Source: Streptomyces hundungensis | Lineage (GTDB): Bacteria; Actinomycetota; Actinomycetes; Streptomycetales; Streptomycetaceae | Assembly (NCBI RefSeq): GCF_003627815.1 | Contig: NZ_CP032698.1 | Coordinates: forward strand, 3,038,001-3,102,000 | Direction: 5' to 3' | DNA length: 64,000 nucleotides | Part shown: positions 1-9,900 of the stretch, piece after piece | Position numbering within the stretch: position 1 is the stretch's first letter | Layout of the letters: each line of letters opens with the position of its first letter | Translations under genes and position numbers: made by a program | The notes under the pieces: model-generated | Seen by the model: only the letters and a program-made list of their open reading frames with translations | Told to the model about the DNA's origin: nothing | Databases searched by the model: none

Positions 1-114
1 GCCCGTGCGGGAATGGCGCTCGCCCCCCGTACGTTCCACTGCCTGCGGAACCGCATTCGGCGGGGCGCGCACGCCAGTGAAGCGATACGAGCGATACAGA
101 GGAGCGCGAGACAC

Positions 115-357
115 ATGCCGGGCACTGTGACGATGTACAGCACCACCTGGTGCGGCTACTGCCAGCGGCTGAAGAAGCAGATGGACCGCGAGGGCATCGC
201 GTACACCGAGGTCAACATCGAGCACGACCCGGCGTCCGCGGCGTTCGTGGAGAAGGCCAACGGCGGCAACCAGACGGTGCCCACGGTGCTCTTCGACGAC
301 GGCTCCACGCTCACCAACCCGTCGCTCGCGCAGGTCAAGCAGAAGATCGGCGTCTGA
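115..357 (+). CDS. mrx1: Mycoredoxin (glutaredoxin-like, mycothiol-dependent)
   Basis: This 80-residue thioredoxin-fold protein has the redox motif CGYC at residues 13-16 (TTWCGYCQRLKK), the cis-proline segment TVPTVLFDDG and a C-terminal helix, which is the usual size and layout of actinobacterial mycoredoxin-1. The family reduces mixed disulfides between proteins and mycothiol in the cytosol. I chose the ATG at 115 because the fold begins there and a purine-rich GAGGAGCG lies just upstream; an in-frame start at 13 would only add basic residues with no family counterpart. It converges on nudC across a hairpin at 372-405. Confidence 0.9.
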   Translation: MPGTVTMYSTTWCGYCQRLKKQMDREGIAYTEVNIEHDPASAAFVEKANGGNQTVPTVLFDDGSTLTNPSLAQVKQKIGV

Positions 358-371
358 GACCGGACCACGAA

Positions 372-405
372 CAGGGCCCCCGTCCACGGTCGGACGGGGG
401 CCCTG
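372..405. terminator. Bidirectional hairpin terminator between mrx1 and nudC
   Basis: A perfect 14-bp stem (CAGGGCCCCCGTCC at 372-385 with GGACGGGGGCCCTG at 392-405) encloses a 6-base loop. It sits in the 92-bp gap between two convergent genes. There is no T-run, as is common for streptomycete terminators. Confidence 0.75.
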
Positions 406-449
406 CTCATGCCCGGCCGAGGCCGGAAGCCCTACGCGGAGCCCGGCCC

Positions 450-1442
450 TCAGTGGCTGGGCTTCGGCAGGGGCTTGCCGTACCAGAGCTCGATGAGGCG
501 GGCCGCGATCGAGATGCCGTACGGGGGCAGGACCTCGCCGGACTCGAAGGCGGCGGCCAGGTCCTCGCGGGAGAACCAGCGGGCCTCGTGGATCTCCTCG
601 CCGTCCACGTTGATCTCGGACGAGATGGCCTTCGCCATGAAGCCGAGCATCAGGCTGGACGGGAAGGGCCAGGGCTGGCTCGCGACGTACTCGACCGGGC
701 CGACCGTCACACCGGCCTCCTCGAAGACCTCGCGGCGTACCGACTGCTCGATGGACTCGCCGGGCTCCACGAACCCCGCCAGGGTGGAGAAGCGGCCCTC
801 GGGCCAGTGCACCTGGCGGCCGAGCAGGGCCCGGTCGTGCTCGTCGGTGACCAGCATGATCACGGCGGGGTCGGTGCGCGGGTAGTGCTCGGCGCCGCAG
901 GCCGGGCAGCGGCGGATGTGACCGGCCGCGGCGATCACGGTGCGTTCGCCGCAGCGGGAGCAGAAGCGGTGCAGGCGCTGCCAGTTCTCCAGGGCGACGG
1001 CATGCGTCACCAGGCTCGCCTCGCGGGGTGACAGGAGCAGCCCGGCCTCGCGCAGCCCGGCGGGGCGCGCCGACTGGTCCATGCGGCCGGGCAGCGCGTC
1101 CTTCTGGAGGGCGAAGTAGCTGACGCCGTCCTCGTCGGTGCCCAGGAAGTAGCGGTGGGTCTCGGTGACCGGGGCTTCGAACGCCGGGGTCATGACGAGT
1201 TCGGTGCGCGCCTCCTCGCCGTCCGTGCCGTCGGTGGGCTCGTCGATGAGGACCTGGCCGCCGGAGACCACGAAGACCCGGGTCGTCGGGTGGCTCCAGG
1301 CGGCGGCCAGCCAGGCCTCGTCCAGGCGGTGGTGGGCCGCCCGGTCGATGCCGCTGGGCTCGGTCAGGCCGATGGGCGACGTGAGGCCGATCGGTCGGTC
1401 CGTGAACGGTTCACTGCTGGTGGTGCTCACAGGTGCTTCCAA
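450..1442 (-). CDS. nudC: NAD(+) diphosphatase NudC (Nudix hydrolase)
   Basis: The 330-residue protein has a variable N-terminal domain, a four-cysteine zinc ribbon near residues 165-185 (FCSRCGE then RRCPACG) and a complete Nudix box starting GFVEPGESIEQSVRREVFEE, which supplies the catalytic glutamates. A downstream SQPWPFPSSLM segment matches the NudC subfamily signature SQPWPFPxS. The family hydrolyses NAD(H) to NMN(H) plus AMP and can remove NAD caps from RNA. An internal GTG at about codon 6 is a possible alternative start. In mycobacteria nudC also lies between mycoredoxin and adnAB. Confidence 0.93.
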   Translation of the reverse strand: MEAPVSTTSSEPFTDRPIGLTSPIGLTEPSGIDRAAHHRLDEAWLAAAWSHPTTRVFVVSGGQVLIDEPTDGTDGEEARTELVMTPAFEAPVTETHRYFLGTDEDGVSYFALQKDALPGRMDQSARPAGLREAGLLLSPREASLVTHAVALENWQRLHRFCSRCGERTVIAAAGHIRRCPACGAEHYPRTDPAVIMLVTDEHDRALLGRQVHWPEGRFSTLAGFVEPGESIEQSVRREVFEEAGVTVGPVEYVASQPWPFPSSLMLGFMAKAISSEINVDGEEIHEARWFSREDLAAAFESGEVLPPYGISIAARLIELWYGKPLPKPSH

Positions 1443-1502
1443 CTCCCCCGGGTGGATGGTGTGTTCGGCGTTTTCCGTCGACCGGCGGCTCGGGCCGGCG
1501 GC

Positions 1503-2918
1503 TCAGACTGCGGTGGCGGCGAGGTCGCTCCACAGGAGGGCCGCGGTCTCGACGCCCTTGAACAGGAGGTCGAGCTCGACCTTCTCGTTGGGCGCGTGCC
1601 AGCCGTCGGAGGGCACCGAGATCCCCAGGAAGAGGACGGGTGCGGCCAGCACGTCCTGGAGGTCCGCCGCGGGGCCCGAGCCGCCCTCGCGGGTGAAGCG
1701 GACCTTGGTGCCGAAGGCCTGGCTCATGGCCCGCACGACGGACTGGAGGGCGGGGTGGCCGAGCGGGGTGAGACACGGCCTGGTGGCCGCGCTCCAGGTG
1801 ATCTCGTGCCGGATCCCGGCCGGGAGCTGCTCCCCGACCCAGTCGGTGACGCGCTTCTCGATGTGCTGGGGGTCCTGGCCCGCCACCAGGCGGAAGGACA
1901 GCTTCACCATCGCCGACGCGGGGATGATCGTCTTGCCGCCGGGGCCCTGGTAGCCGCCGCCGATGCCGTTGACCTCGGCGGTCGGGCGGGCCCAGATCCG
2001 TTCCAGGGTGGAGAATCCGGCCTCGCCGTAAGTCGCCCCCGAGCGGGCCGTGCGCAGCCACTCGGTCTCGTCGAAGGGCAGCTCGGCGAAGAGTTCGCGC
2101 TCGGCGTCGGTCAGCTCGGCGATGCCGTCGTAGAAGCCGGGGACGGTGACGTGCTGGTCGGCGTCGTGCAGGGCCGCGACCAGGCGGGCCGCGGCCGTCG
2201 CCGGGTTGGGGACGGCGCCGCCGAAGGAGCCGGAGTGGATGTCCTGGCCGGGACCGTACAGCTGGATCTCGCACTCGGCGAGGCCGCGCATGCCGGTGCA
2301 CACGGTCGGGGTGTCCTCGGACCACATGCCGGTGTCGGACACGATCACGGCGTCGGCCGCGAGGCGCTCGGCGTGCTCCTCGACCAGGGCGCGGAAGTGC
2401 GGCGAACCGGACTCCTCCTCCCCCTCGATCAGGAGCTTCAGGTTGACGGCGGGAGCGGTGCGGCCGGTGGCGGCGAGGTGGGCGCGCACGCCGAGGGTGT
2501 GGAAGAACACCTGGCCCTTGTCGTCGGCGGCGCCCCGCGCGTACATCCGGCCGTCGGTGATCACCGGCTCGAACGGGTCGCTGTGCCAGCCGTCCTCGCG
2601 GGCCGCGGGCTGGACGTCGTGGTGGCCGTAGACCAGGACGGTGGGTGCGCCCGGCTCGCCCGAGGGCCACTCGGCGAAGACGGCGGGGGCCCCGGGTGTC
2701 TGGAGGATCTCGACCTCCGGGAACCCGGTCTCGCGCAGTGCCGCGGCCAGCCAGTCGGCGCTGCGGCGCACATCGGCGTCGTGCTCGGGCTGGGCCGACA
2801 CGGACGGGATGCGCAGCCACTGTGCGAGGTCGTCGAGGAACGCGGCGCGATGCTGCTCGATGTACGTGCGCACCGCCGCGGTGGCGGTCTGGACGGCGCT
2901 GTCCGGGGTCTCGCTCAT
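1503..2918 (-). CDS. M20-family metallodipeptidase
   Basis: This 471-residue protein is a co-catalytic zinc peptidase of the M20 (ArgE/DapE/carnosinase) clan. Visible metal-site segments are VLVYGHHDVQPA, GRMYARGAADDKGQ with the bridging Asp, and IEGEEESGS with the catalytic Glu pair. A dimerisation domain sits in the middle and the C-terminal metal region REGGSGPAADL follows. It probably cleaves dipeptides in the cytosol; the substrate cannot be read from sequence. The ATG at 2918 (MSETPDSAV) is the family-like start; an upstream in-frame start at 3041 would overlap adnB non-coding sequence. adnB ends 11 bases upstream, so they may be co-transcribed. Confidence 0.88.
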   Translation of the reverse strand: MSETPDSAVQTATAAVRTYIEQHRAAFLDDLAQWLRIPSVSAQPEHDADVRRSADWLAAALRETGFPEVEILQTPGAPAVFAEWPSGEPGAPTVLVYGHHDVQPAAREDGWHSDPFEPVITDGRMYARGAADDKGQVFFHTLGVRAHLAATGRTAPAVNLKLLIEGEEESGSPHFRALVEEHAERLAADAVIVSDTGMWSEDTPTVCTGMRGLAECEIQLYGPGQDIHSGSFGGAVPNPATAAARLVAALHDADQHVTVPGFYDGIAELTDAERELFAELPFDETEWLRTARSGATYGEAGFSTLERIWARPTAEVNGIGGGYQGPGGKTIIPASAMVKLSFRLVAGQDPQHIEKRVTDWVGEQLPAGIRHEITWSAATRPCLTPLGHPALQSVVRAMSQAFGTKVRFTREGGSGPAADLQDVLAAPVLFLGISVPSDGWHAPNEKVELDLLFKGVETAALLWSDLAATAV

Positions 2919-2928
2919 GCCCTTGAGC

Positions 2929-5900
2929 CTATCCGGCCGGGTGTGGTGGCCGGTCCCCCGGTCCGCTCCGCGGACCGCGGCCGAGCAGGATGGCCTCCAG
3001 CTCGGCCCGGTCCGGCAGACGGCTCGGACGCACCGTCTCACCTGTGCGTACGTAGACGAACGCGGCCTCGACCGACTCCAGCGGAATGCCCAGCTGCTCG
3101 GCCCAGGCGACCCGGTAGACGGCCAGCTGGAGGGGGTCGGCGGTGGCTTGGCGGCCGGTCTTCCAGTCGACGATCTCGTACGTGGCGAGGGCGCCCTCGC
3201 CCTGCTTGTAGACGGCGTCGACCCGCCCCCTGATCACCCGGCCGGCCAGCGTGAGCTGGATCGGGGCCTCGGTGCGGTACGGGGTGCGGGACGCGTACGG
3301 GGTGCGCTCGAAGGCTTCCTTGAGGGCCGCCAGGTCGCGCTCGTCCACGATGTCGGCCTCGCTGTCGTCGGCGCCGGGCAGTTCGTCGGGGCCGAGCATG
3401 GGCAGCGGGAGCTCCTCGAAGCGGGACTCCACCCAGGCGTGGAAGCGGGTGCCCCGGCGGGCGGCCGGCTGCGGGCGGCGCGGCATGGGACGGGCCAGGT
3501 CCCTGGCGAAACCGTCCGGGTCGGCGGCCAGCCTCAGCAGCTCGGAGGCGGTGAGCGCGGCGGGCAGCTCCACCTCGCGGGTGGTGGCCCGGGCCCGGCG
3601 CAGCTCGGTGGTGAGCGCCTCCAGGTCGCGGTCCCAGGAGTGCAGGGTGCGGCGGTCCTCGGGGGTCGGGCGGGGGGCGGGGACGCGGGCGGTCCGGGCG
3701 GTCCGGGCCGTGGCCGGGGAGTGGTCGCGGCCGCCGGGGTCGGCGGGGGGCTCGCTACGGGTGTGCTCGGGCTCGCCCGCGTCGGGCCCTGCGGCGGGCT
3801 CTGCGGCGGGTGGAAGCACGGGGGCCGGGCGTTCCGTCGGGAGCAGGTCCCAGTCGTCGGCGAAGGCGGCCGGGTCGGCCAACTCGCCTTCTTCGTAAGG
3901 GGAGTTGACGGCGTCGTCCCACTCTCCCTCCTCATACGGAGGGAACTCCTCGTCCGGAGGGAACCCCCCGTCCAGGGGGAACGGCTCCGCCTCTTCGGGC
4001 GCGTCCTCGTCCGGCGCGGTGGAGAAGGCGGGGCCCGGGGTGGCCGCCAGGTGGGCCAGGACTCGCTCGGCGGCCGCGCGGCGGCGGGCCAGGGACTCCG
4101 GGTCGAGCGGCAGCGGCCAGGCGTGGCCGGCCGCTGCCTCGTGGAGGGCGGGGTTCTCGGCGTCCTCGGCCGGCGCGTCCGCCCAGGCCTCGATCTCGCC
4201 GTGGCCGGCCGCGCAGTGCTCGTACAGGGCGTGCAGGAAGTCGGAGGGGCCGCGCGGCTTCTTCTGGCTCGGGCCCCACCAGTGGCCCGAGCCGAGCAGC
4301 AGGGAGCGGGGGCGCGTGAACGTGACGTATCCCAGGCGCAGTTCCTCGGTGTGCTGGTGGTCCTTCATCGCTTCCTTGAACGCCTTGAGGCCCTTCGCGT
4401 CCCACTCCGGGACGACCGGCAGGGTCGGCGCGTCGCCGCGCAGCGCGTGCGGCAGGACCTTCGCCTGCGACGTCCAGGCCTCTCTGGCCTGAGTGGAGGG
4501 GAATGTTCCGGTGACCAGGCCGGGGACCGCGACGACATCCCACTCCAGGCCCTTGGACTTGTGCGCGGTGAGGACCTTCACCGTGTTCTCACCGCCGGGC
4601 AGCGCGTTGTCCAGGCCCTTCTCGTACTGGGCGGCGGTGCGCAGGAAGCCGAGGAAGGCGAGCAGGGAGGCCTCGCCGTCGAGCGCGGCGAAGCCGGCCG
4701 CCGTGTCGAGGAAGCCGGAGAGCGTCTCGCGGCGGCGGGCCGCCAACGCGTGCGGGGAGGCGGAGAGTTCGACTTCGAGGCCCGTGACGTTCAGGACGCG
4801 GTGCAGGACGTCCATGAGCGGGTCGGCGAGGGAGCGGCGCAGGTCGCGCAGTTCGGCGGCGAGACGGGCGAAGCGGATCCGGGCCTCGGCGGAGAAGGGC
4901 AGGCCGTCGTCCTCGGCGCCTTCGAGGAAGGTGTCCAAGGCGTCGGCGAGCGAGATCACCTCGGCCGGGTCCACCCCCTCGACGGCGTCCGCCAGGCGCT
5001 GGTCGGGGTCGTCGGAACCGGCGGGGGCGCGGCGCACCAGATCGCGGGCGCGCCGGCCGAGCAGCGCCAGGTCGCGGGGGCCGATGCGCCAGCGCGGGCC
5101 GGTCAGGATCCGTACCAGCGGGGCGTTGGCTCCCGGGTCCTGGAGGACTTCGCAGACCGCCACGAGATCGGCGACCTCCGGCAGGTGGAGCAGCCCGGAC
5201 AGGCCGACGACCTCGACGGGGACGTCGCGGTCCACCAACGCGCCCTGGATCGCCGGGAAATCACCGGCGGTGCGGCACAGGACGGCGATCTCGCCGGGCG
5301 CCTTTCCGGTGCGCACCAGATGGGCGATCGAGTCGGCGAGCCACTCGATCTCCTCCCGATGGGTGTCGAGCAGCGCGATGCGGACGCCGCCGTCGCGCTC
5401 GGCGCCGGGCGCGGGGCGCAGCGCCTCCACCCCTTCGTGCATCGAACGCAGCGGCGCGGCAAGGGAGTTGGCGAGGTCGAGCAGGCGGCCGCCGCTGCGG
5501 CGGTTCTCGGAGAGCGCGTAACGGGTGGCGGGCGTGCCGTCGGCGTACGGGAAGTGGCGGGGGAAGTCGTCGAGGTTGGCGACGGAGGCGCCGCGCCAGC
5601 CGTAGATGGCCTGGCAGGGGTCGCCGACGGCGGTCACGGCGTGCCCGGTGCCGCCGCCGAAGAGCGCGGCGAGCAGGCGGCGCTGGGCGACGGAGGTGTC
5701 CTGGTACTCGTCGAGGAGCACCACCCGGTACTGCTCGCGCAGGATCCGGCCGACCTCGGGGTGGGTGAGGGCGAGCTCCGCGGAGAGCGCGATCTGGTCG
5801 CCGAAGTCGAGCAGGTCCCGGCTCTTCTTGGCGGCCCGGTAGCGGGTGGTGAGGTCGAGCAGTTCGAGCCGGGCGGCGGCGACCTCGGGCACCTTGCGCA

Positions 5901-6516
5901 GCTCGGCGTTGCTGAGCTTCACGCCGTCCAGGGCGCGCAGCAGTTCCTGGTCGTACGCGGCCAGCCGCTCGGGCGCCACGAGGTGTTCGGCGAGCTCGGC
6001 GTCGAGCGCGAGCAGATCGCTGACCAGGGAGGCGAACGACTTCGTCAGCGTCGGGTAGGGGCCCGGGGCCTCGCGCAGCACCCGGGCGGCGAGCTGGTAC
6101 CGGGTGGCGTCGGCGAGCAGACGGGAGGTCGGCTCGAGCCCTATGCGCAGGCCGTGGTCGGTGAGCAGGCGGCCGGCGAAGGCGTGGTACGTCGAGATGC
6201 CGGGCTCGCCCTGCTCGGGCTCGGGGGCGTCGGGGTCGGTGATGCCGGCGCGGATCAACGCGGTACGCACCCGCTCGGCGAGCTCTCCCGCGGCCTTGTT
6301 GGTGAAGGTGAGCCCCAGGACCTGCTCGGCGGCGACCTGTCCGGTCCCCACCAGCCACACGACGCGGGCGGCCATGACGGTCGTCTTCCCGGAGCCGGCT
6401 CCGGCGACGATGACCTGCGGGGCGGGCGGGGCGGTGATGCAGGCCGTCTGCTCCGGGGTGAAGGGGATGCCGAGGAGCTCTTTGAGCTGCTCGGGGTCGT
6501 TGAGGTGGGGGGGCAC
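2929..6516 (-). CDS. adnB: AdnB-like UvrD/RecB-family helicase-nuclease subunit
   Basis: This 1195-residue SF1A helicase-nuclease has Walker A AGAGSGKTT at residues 38-46, motif II LLDEYQDTS, motif III DPCQAIYGWRGA, motif V TAHKSKGLEW and a motif VI variant YVTFTRPRS. A C-terminal PD-(D/E)XK nuclease follows, with the core YEIVDWKTGR and a QLAVYR motif. In mycobacteria AdnAB is a heterodimer that resects DNA ends. An acidic, Pro-rich insert with two near-identical PYEEGE segments separates helicase from nuclease. The GTG at 6516 (VPPHLNDPEQ) is where homology begins. Subunit letters follow mycobacterial gene order, in which adnA lies upstream of adnB; the A/B assignment is less sure than the family. 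Confidence 0.85.
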   Translation of the reverse strand: MPPHLNDPEQLKELLGIPFTPEQTACITAPPAPQVIVAGAGSGKTTVMAARVVWLVGTGQVAAEQVLGLTFTNKAAGELAERVRTALIRAGITDPDAPEPEQGEPGISTYHAFAGRLLTDHGLRIGLEPTSRLLADATRYQLAARVLREAPGPYPTLTKSFASLVSDLLALDAELAEHLVAPERLAAYDQELLRALDGVKLSNAELRKVPEVAAARLELLDLTTRYRAAKKSRDLLDFGDQIALSAELALTHPEVGRILREQYRVVLLDEYQDTSVAQRRLLAALFGGGTGHAVTAVGDPCQAIYGWRGASVANLDDFPRHFPYADGTPATRYALSENRRSGGRLLDLANSLAAPLRSMHEGVEALRPAPGAERDGGVRIALLDTHREEIEWLADSIAHLVRTGKAPGEIAVLCRTAGDFPAIQGALVDRDVPVEVVGLSGLLHLPEVADLVAVCEVLQDPGANAPLVRILTGPRWRIGPRDLALLGRRARDLVRRAPAGSDDPDQRLADAVEGVDPAEVISLADALDTFLEGAEDDGLPFSAEARIRFARLAAELRDLRRSLADPLMDVLHRVLNVTGLEVELSASPHALAARRRETLSGFLDTAAGFAALDGEASLLAFLGFLRTAAQYEKGLDNALPGGENTVKVLTAHKSKGLEWDVVAVPGLVTGTFPSTQAREAWTSQAKVLPHALRGDAPTLPVVPEWDAKGLKAFKEAMKDHQHTEELRLGYVTFTRPRSLLLGSGHWWGPSQKKPRGPSDFLHALYEHCAAGHGEIEAWADAPAEDAENPALHEAAAGHAWPLPLDPESLARRRAAAERVLAHLAATPGPAFSTAPDEDAPEEAEPFPLDGGFPPDEEFPPYEEGEWDDAVNSPYEEGELADPAAFADDWDLLPTERPAPVLPPAAEPAAGPDAGEPEHTRSEPPADPGGRDHSPATARTARTARVPAPRPTPEDRRTLHSWDRDLEALTTELRRARATTREVELPAALTASELLRLAADPDGFARDLARPMPRRPQPAARRGTRFHAWVESRFEELPLPMLGPDELPGADDSEADIVDERDLAALKEAFERTPYASRTPYRTEAPIQLTLAGRVIRGRVDAVYKQGEGALATYEIVDWKTGRQATADPLQLAVYRVAWAEQLGIPLESVEAAFVYVRTGETVRPSRLPDRAELEAILLGRGPRSGPGDRPPHPAG

Positions 6517-6974
6517 GTCGGAAAGGGTAGTGGGGGGTGCTGACAGTGGGGGGTTCGTGGGGGTTTGCCCCCACCCCGCCCCTTCCCTAAACCCTCCGGG
6601 GGTGGAGGGGAGGTTGTTTGTTGCCGGGGGCTGCGCCCCCGGGCCCCCCGCGGGGGCTTCGCCCCCTGCACCCCCTTCGGGGCTCCGCCCCGGACCCCGG
6701 GAGGGGGAAGAGGGCGGGTGGGCCCCGGGACGGCGTCGCCGGACGCCGCGGGGGCTTCGCCCCCCGCACCCCCTTCGGGGCTCCGCCCCGGACCCCGGGA
6801 GGGGGTGTGGGCCGCTCCGGGCCCCGGGAGGGGGTGGGGGGCGGGGGGCCGCTGCCGATCCCGGAAGTGGGTGCGGGAGCGCGGGGATCCGGGCCGCCCC
6901 GGACCCCGGGAGGGGGTAGAAGCGGGTGGGCGGGTGGGTGGGGCCCCGGGGTCGCGCGCACCCGGTCGTCGGGG
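6517..6974. repeat. Hairpin-rich GC repeat block between adnA and adnB
   Basis: This 458-bp gap has no credible gene. It carries a 59-bp unit twice (6649-6707 and 6747-6805, 98 bp apart, one visible mismatch) and a third shorter copy of its right half near 6896-6916. Each unit packs two hairpins of the type GGGGGCTTCGCCCCC and CCCCTTCGGGGCTCCGCCCC. The frames stay open across it because of extreme GC content, which creates spurious long ORFs. Confidence 0.8.
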
Positions 6975-9900
6975 TTATTCCACCACCTGGCGGCCCTCCG
7001 GCTGGGCCGTGCACGCGGATCGGAACGTGCAGTGGGTGCAGTGCGTTCCCGGGGTCGGGGTGAAGTGTTCGTCCAGGACCTTGCCTGCCGCCGTGGCCAG
7101 GAGGTCGCCCACCCAGGCTCCCTCCAGGGGGGGCTGCGACTGGACCTTGGGGTGGGTGTCGCCGCCCTCGCGCTTGGGGGCGCTCTGGCGCAGGTGGACC
7201 AGTTCGGCGCCGCCGGGCTCGGGGCGGTGGCCCTCGAAGGCCTCGTCCAGGGCGCCCTCGCGCACGGCCAGCTGGTAGACGGCGAGCTGCGGGTGGGCGG
7301 CCACCTCGGCTGCCGTGGGCGCCTGCTTGCCGGTTTTGAAGTCGACCACGTACGCGCGGCCCTCGACGTCCCGCTCGACGCGGTCCATGGAGCCCCGGAT
7401 GCGGACCTCGTACTCGCCCGCCTCCAGGGTCACGTCGAAGCCGTGTTCCGTGGCGACCGGGGTGCGGCCCCCGCGGTCCAGGGTGTGCCACTGGAGGAAG
7501 CGCTCCAGGGCGGCCCGCGCGTTCTGCTTCTCCTGGACCGACTTCCAGGGCGCGTCGAAGGCGAGCGCGTCCCAGACCGAGTCGAGGCGTTCCATCAGGA
7601 CCGCGAGGTCCGCGGGCGTACGGCCGGAGGCGACCTCGTCGGCCAGGACGTGGACCACGTTGCCGAAGCCCTGGGCGGCCGTCGCGGGCGCGTCCGCCTT
7701 GACCTCGCGGCCCAGGAACCATTGCAGGGAGCAGGTGTTGGCGAGCTGGTCGAGGGCGCTGCCCGACAGGGCCAGGGGCAGGTCGCGGTCGCGCAGCGGA
7801 ACCTCGGAGCGGGTCGGCTCGTACAGGCCCCACCAGCGGTGCGGATGCGCGGCGGGGACCAGCGGCCGGCCCTCGTCGTCGGTGAGCGCGGCCAGCCGTC
7901 CCAGGCGTTCGGCGGCGGCCTCGCGCAGCGTCTCGGAGGCCTCCGGGTCGATGGTGGTGGCGCGCAGTTCGGCGACGAGCGCCGCGACCGCGAGCGGCCG
8001 GCGCGGGCGGCCGGTGGTGTCGCGGGGCTCGACGCCCAGCTCGGTGAGGAAGCGGGACGGCTGGTCGCCGTCGTCGGCCGCGGCCTTGACGGCGGTCACG
8101 ACCAGCCGGTCGCGGGCGCGGGTGGCCGCGACGTAGAAGAGGCGTCGTTCCTCGGCCAGGAGGGCGCCCGGGGGCAGCGGTTCGGCCAGGCCGTCGCGCC
8201 CGATCCGGTCGGCCTCCAGGAGCGAGCCGCGGCGGCGCAGGTCGGGCCAGAGCCCCTCCTGGACCCCGGCGACCACGACCAGGCTCCACTCCAGGCCCTT
8301 GGAGCGGTGGGCGGTCATGAGCCGTACCGCGTCCGGGCGGGCGGCCCGGCGGGTCAGGGTGTCGGCGGCTATGTCCTGGGCGTCGACCTCTTCGAGGAAG
8401 TTGAGCGCGCCCCGCCCGCCCGTGCGCTCCTCGGCGCGGGCCGCGGCGTCGAACAGGGCACAGACCGCGTCGAGGTCGCGGTCGGCGGCCCGGCCGCCCG
8501 CGCCGCCGCGCAGCGCGGCCCGCTCCAGGCGCTGCGGCCAGGGCGTGCCGTTCCACAGCTCCCAGAGCGCCTCGGCCGCGGTGCCGCCGCCGGCCAGGAG
8601 TTCGCGGGCCTTGCGCAGCAGGGTGGCGAGGCGCTGGGCGCCCCGGGCGTAGGAGGGGTCGTGGGCGACGAGCCGTTCGGGTTCGGCCAGGGCCCGGGCG
8701 AGCAGCACGTCGGAGGGGGCCGGGACGCGCTTGCCGGCGGCCCGCTCCTCGTCGCGCAGGGCCCGGCCCAGGCGCCGCAGGTCGGCGGTGTCCATGCCAC
8801 CGAGCGGCGAGGCGAGGAGGGTGTGGGCCGTCTCGGGGTCGAGCCAGGCGGGGGACGTCTCCGTGTCGCTCTGGGGGTCGAGCCGGGCGGGCGGCACCTC
8901 GGTGTCGGTGTCGTGCTCGGAGTCGAGCCGGGCGGAGGACGTCTCCGGGTCGCTCTCGGGGTCGAGCCGGGCGGGCGGCACCTCGGTGTCGGTGTCGTGC
9001 TCGGAGTCGAGCCGGGCGGAGGACGTCTCCGGGTCGCTCTCGGGGTCGAGCCGGGCGGGCGGCACCTCGGTGTCGGTGTCGTGCTCGGAGTCGAGCCGGG
9101 CGGAGGACGTCTCCGGGTCGCTCTCGGGGTCGAGCCGGGCGGGCGGCACCTCGGTGTCGGTGTCGTGCTCGGAGTCGTTGTCGGCGGTCTCCCTCGCCGG
9201 GTCCGCCGCGGGGCCCCTACCGGGGTGGACGAGGCTGACCGGTGTGGGCGGCACGGCCGCGCCCTTGAGGGCCGCCTGCGCCACCACCCGCAGCGCCGTC
9301 AGGAGCGGCGCCACCGCGGGTTCGTCGCGCAGCGGGGTGTCGGCTCCCGAGGTGTCCACGGGGATGCCGGCGGCGGTCAGGGCGCGGCGCAGCGCGGGGA
9401 TGGTGCGGGTGCCGGCGCGGACCAGGACCGCCATCTCCCGCCAGGGGACGCCCTCTTCGAGATGGGCGCGGCGCAGCAGGTCCGCGATGTTGTCCTGTTC
9501 CGTGGAGGCGGTGGGATACGTGTAGGCCTCCACCCGGCCGCCGGTGCGGGTGGGCCGCAGCTCGCGGTGGGCGCGGACCTGCTCGACGGGGAGCCGCGGC
9601 AGCGGCATGCGGCGGGTGAGCAGCCGGGTCGCGCCCAGGAGGGCGGTGCCCGAGCGGCGCGAGGTGGTGAGGACCTCGACGGGGGCCGGGCTCTTGTCCG
9701 TACGCGGGAAGGCGGCGGGGAAGTCGAGGATGCCGTTGATGTCGGCGCCCCGGAAGGTGTAGATCGACTGGTCCGGGTCGCCGAACGCGACCAGGGTGCG
9801 CCCGCCGCCCGCGAGCGCCCGAAGGAGCCGTACCTGCGCCGGGTCGGTGTCCTGGTACTCGTCGACGAAGACCGCGTCGTAGGAGGGCAGCTCGACGTGT

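Noticed and set aside
2929..8556. A single minus-strand open frame of 1875 codons covering adnB, the repeat block and the end of adnA
   Set aside because: The part upstream of 6516 reads through GC-rich repeats and out-of-frame adnA sequence with Arg/Gly/Pro-only composition. Homology starts at 6516 and adnA has its own clear frame.
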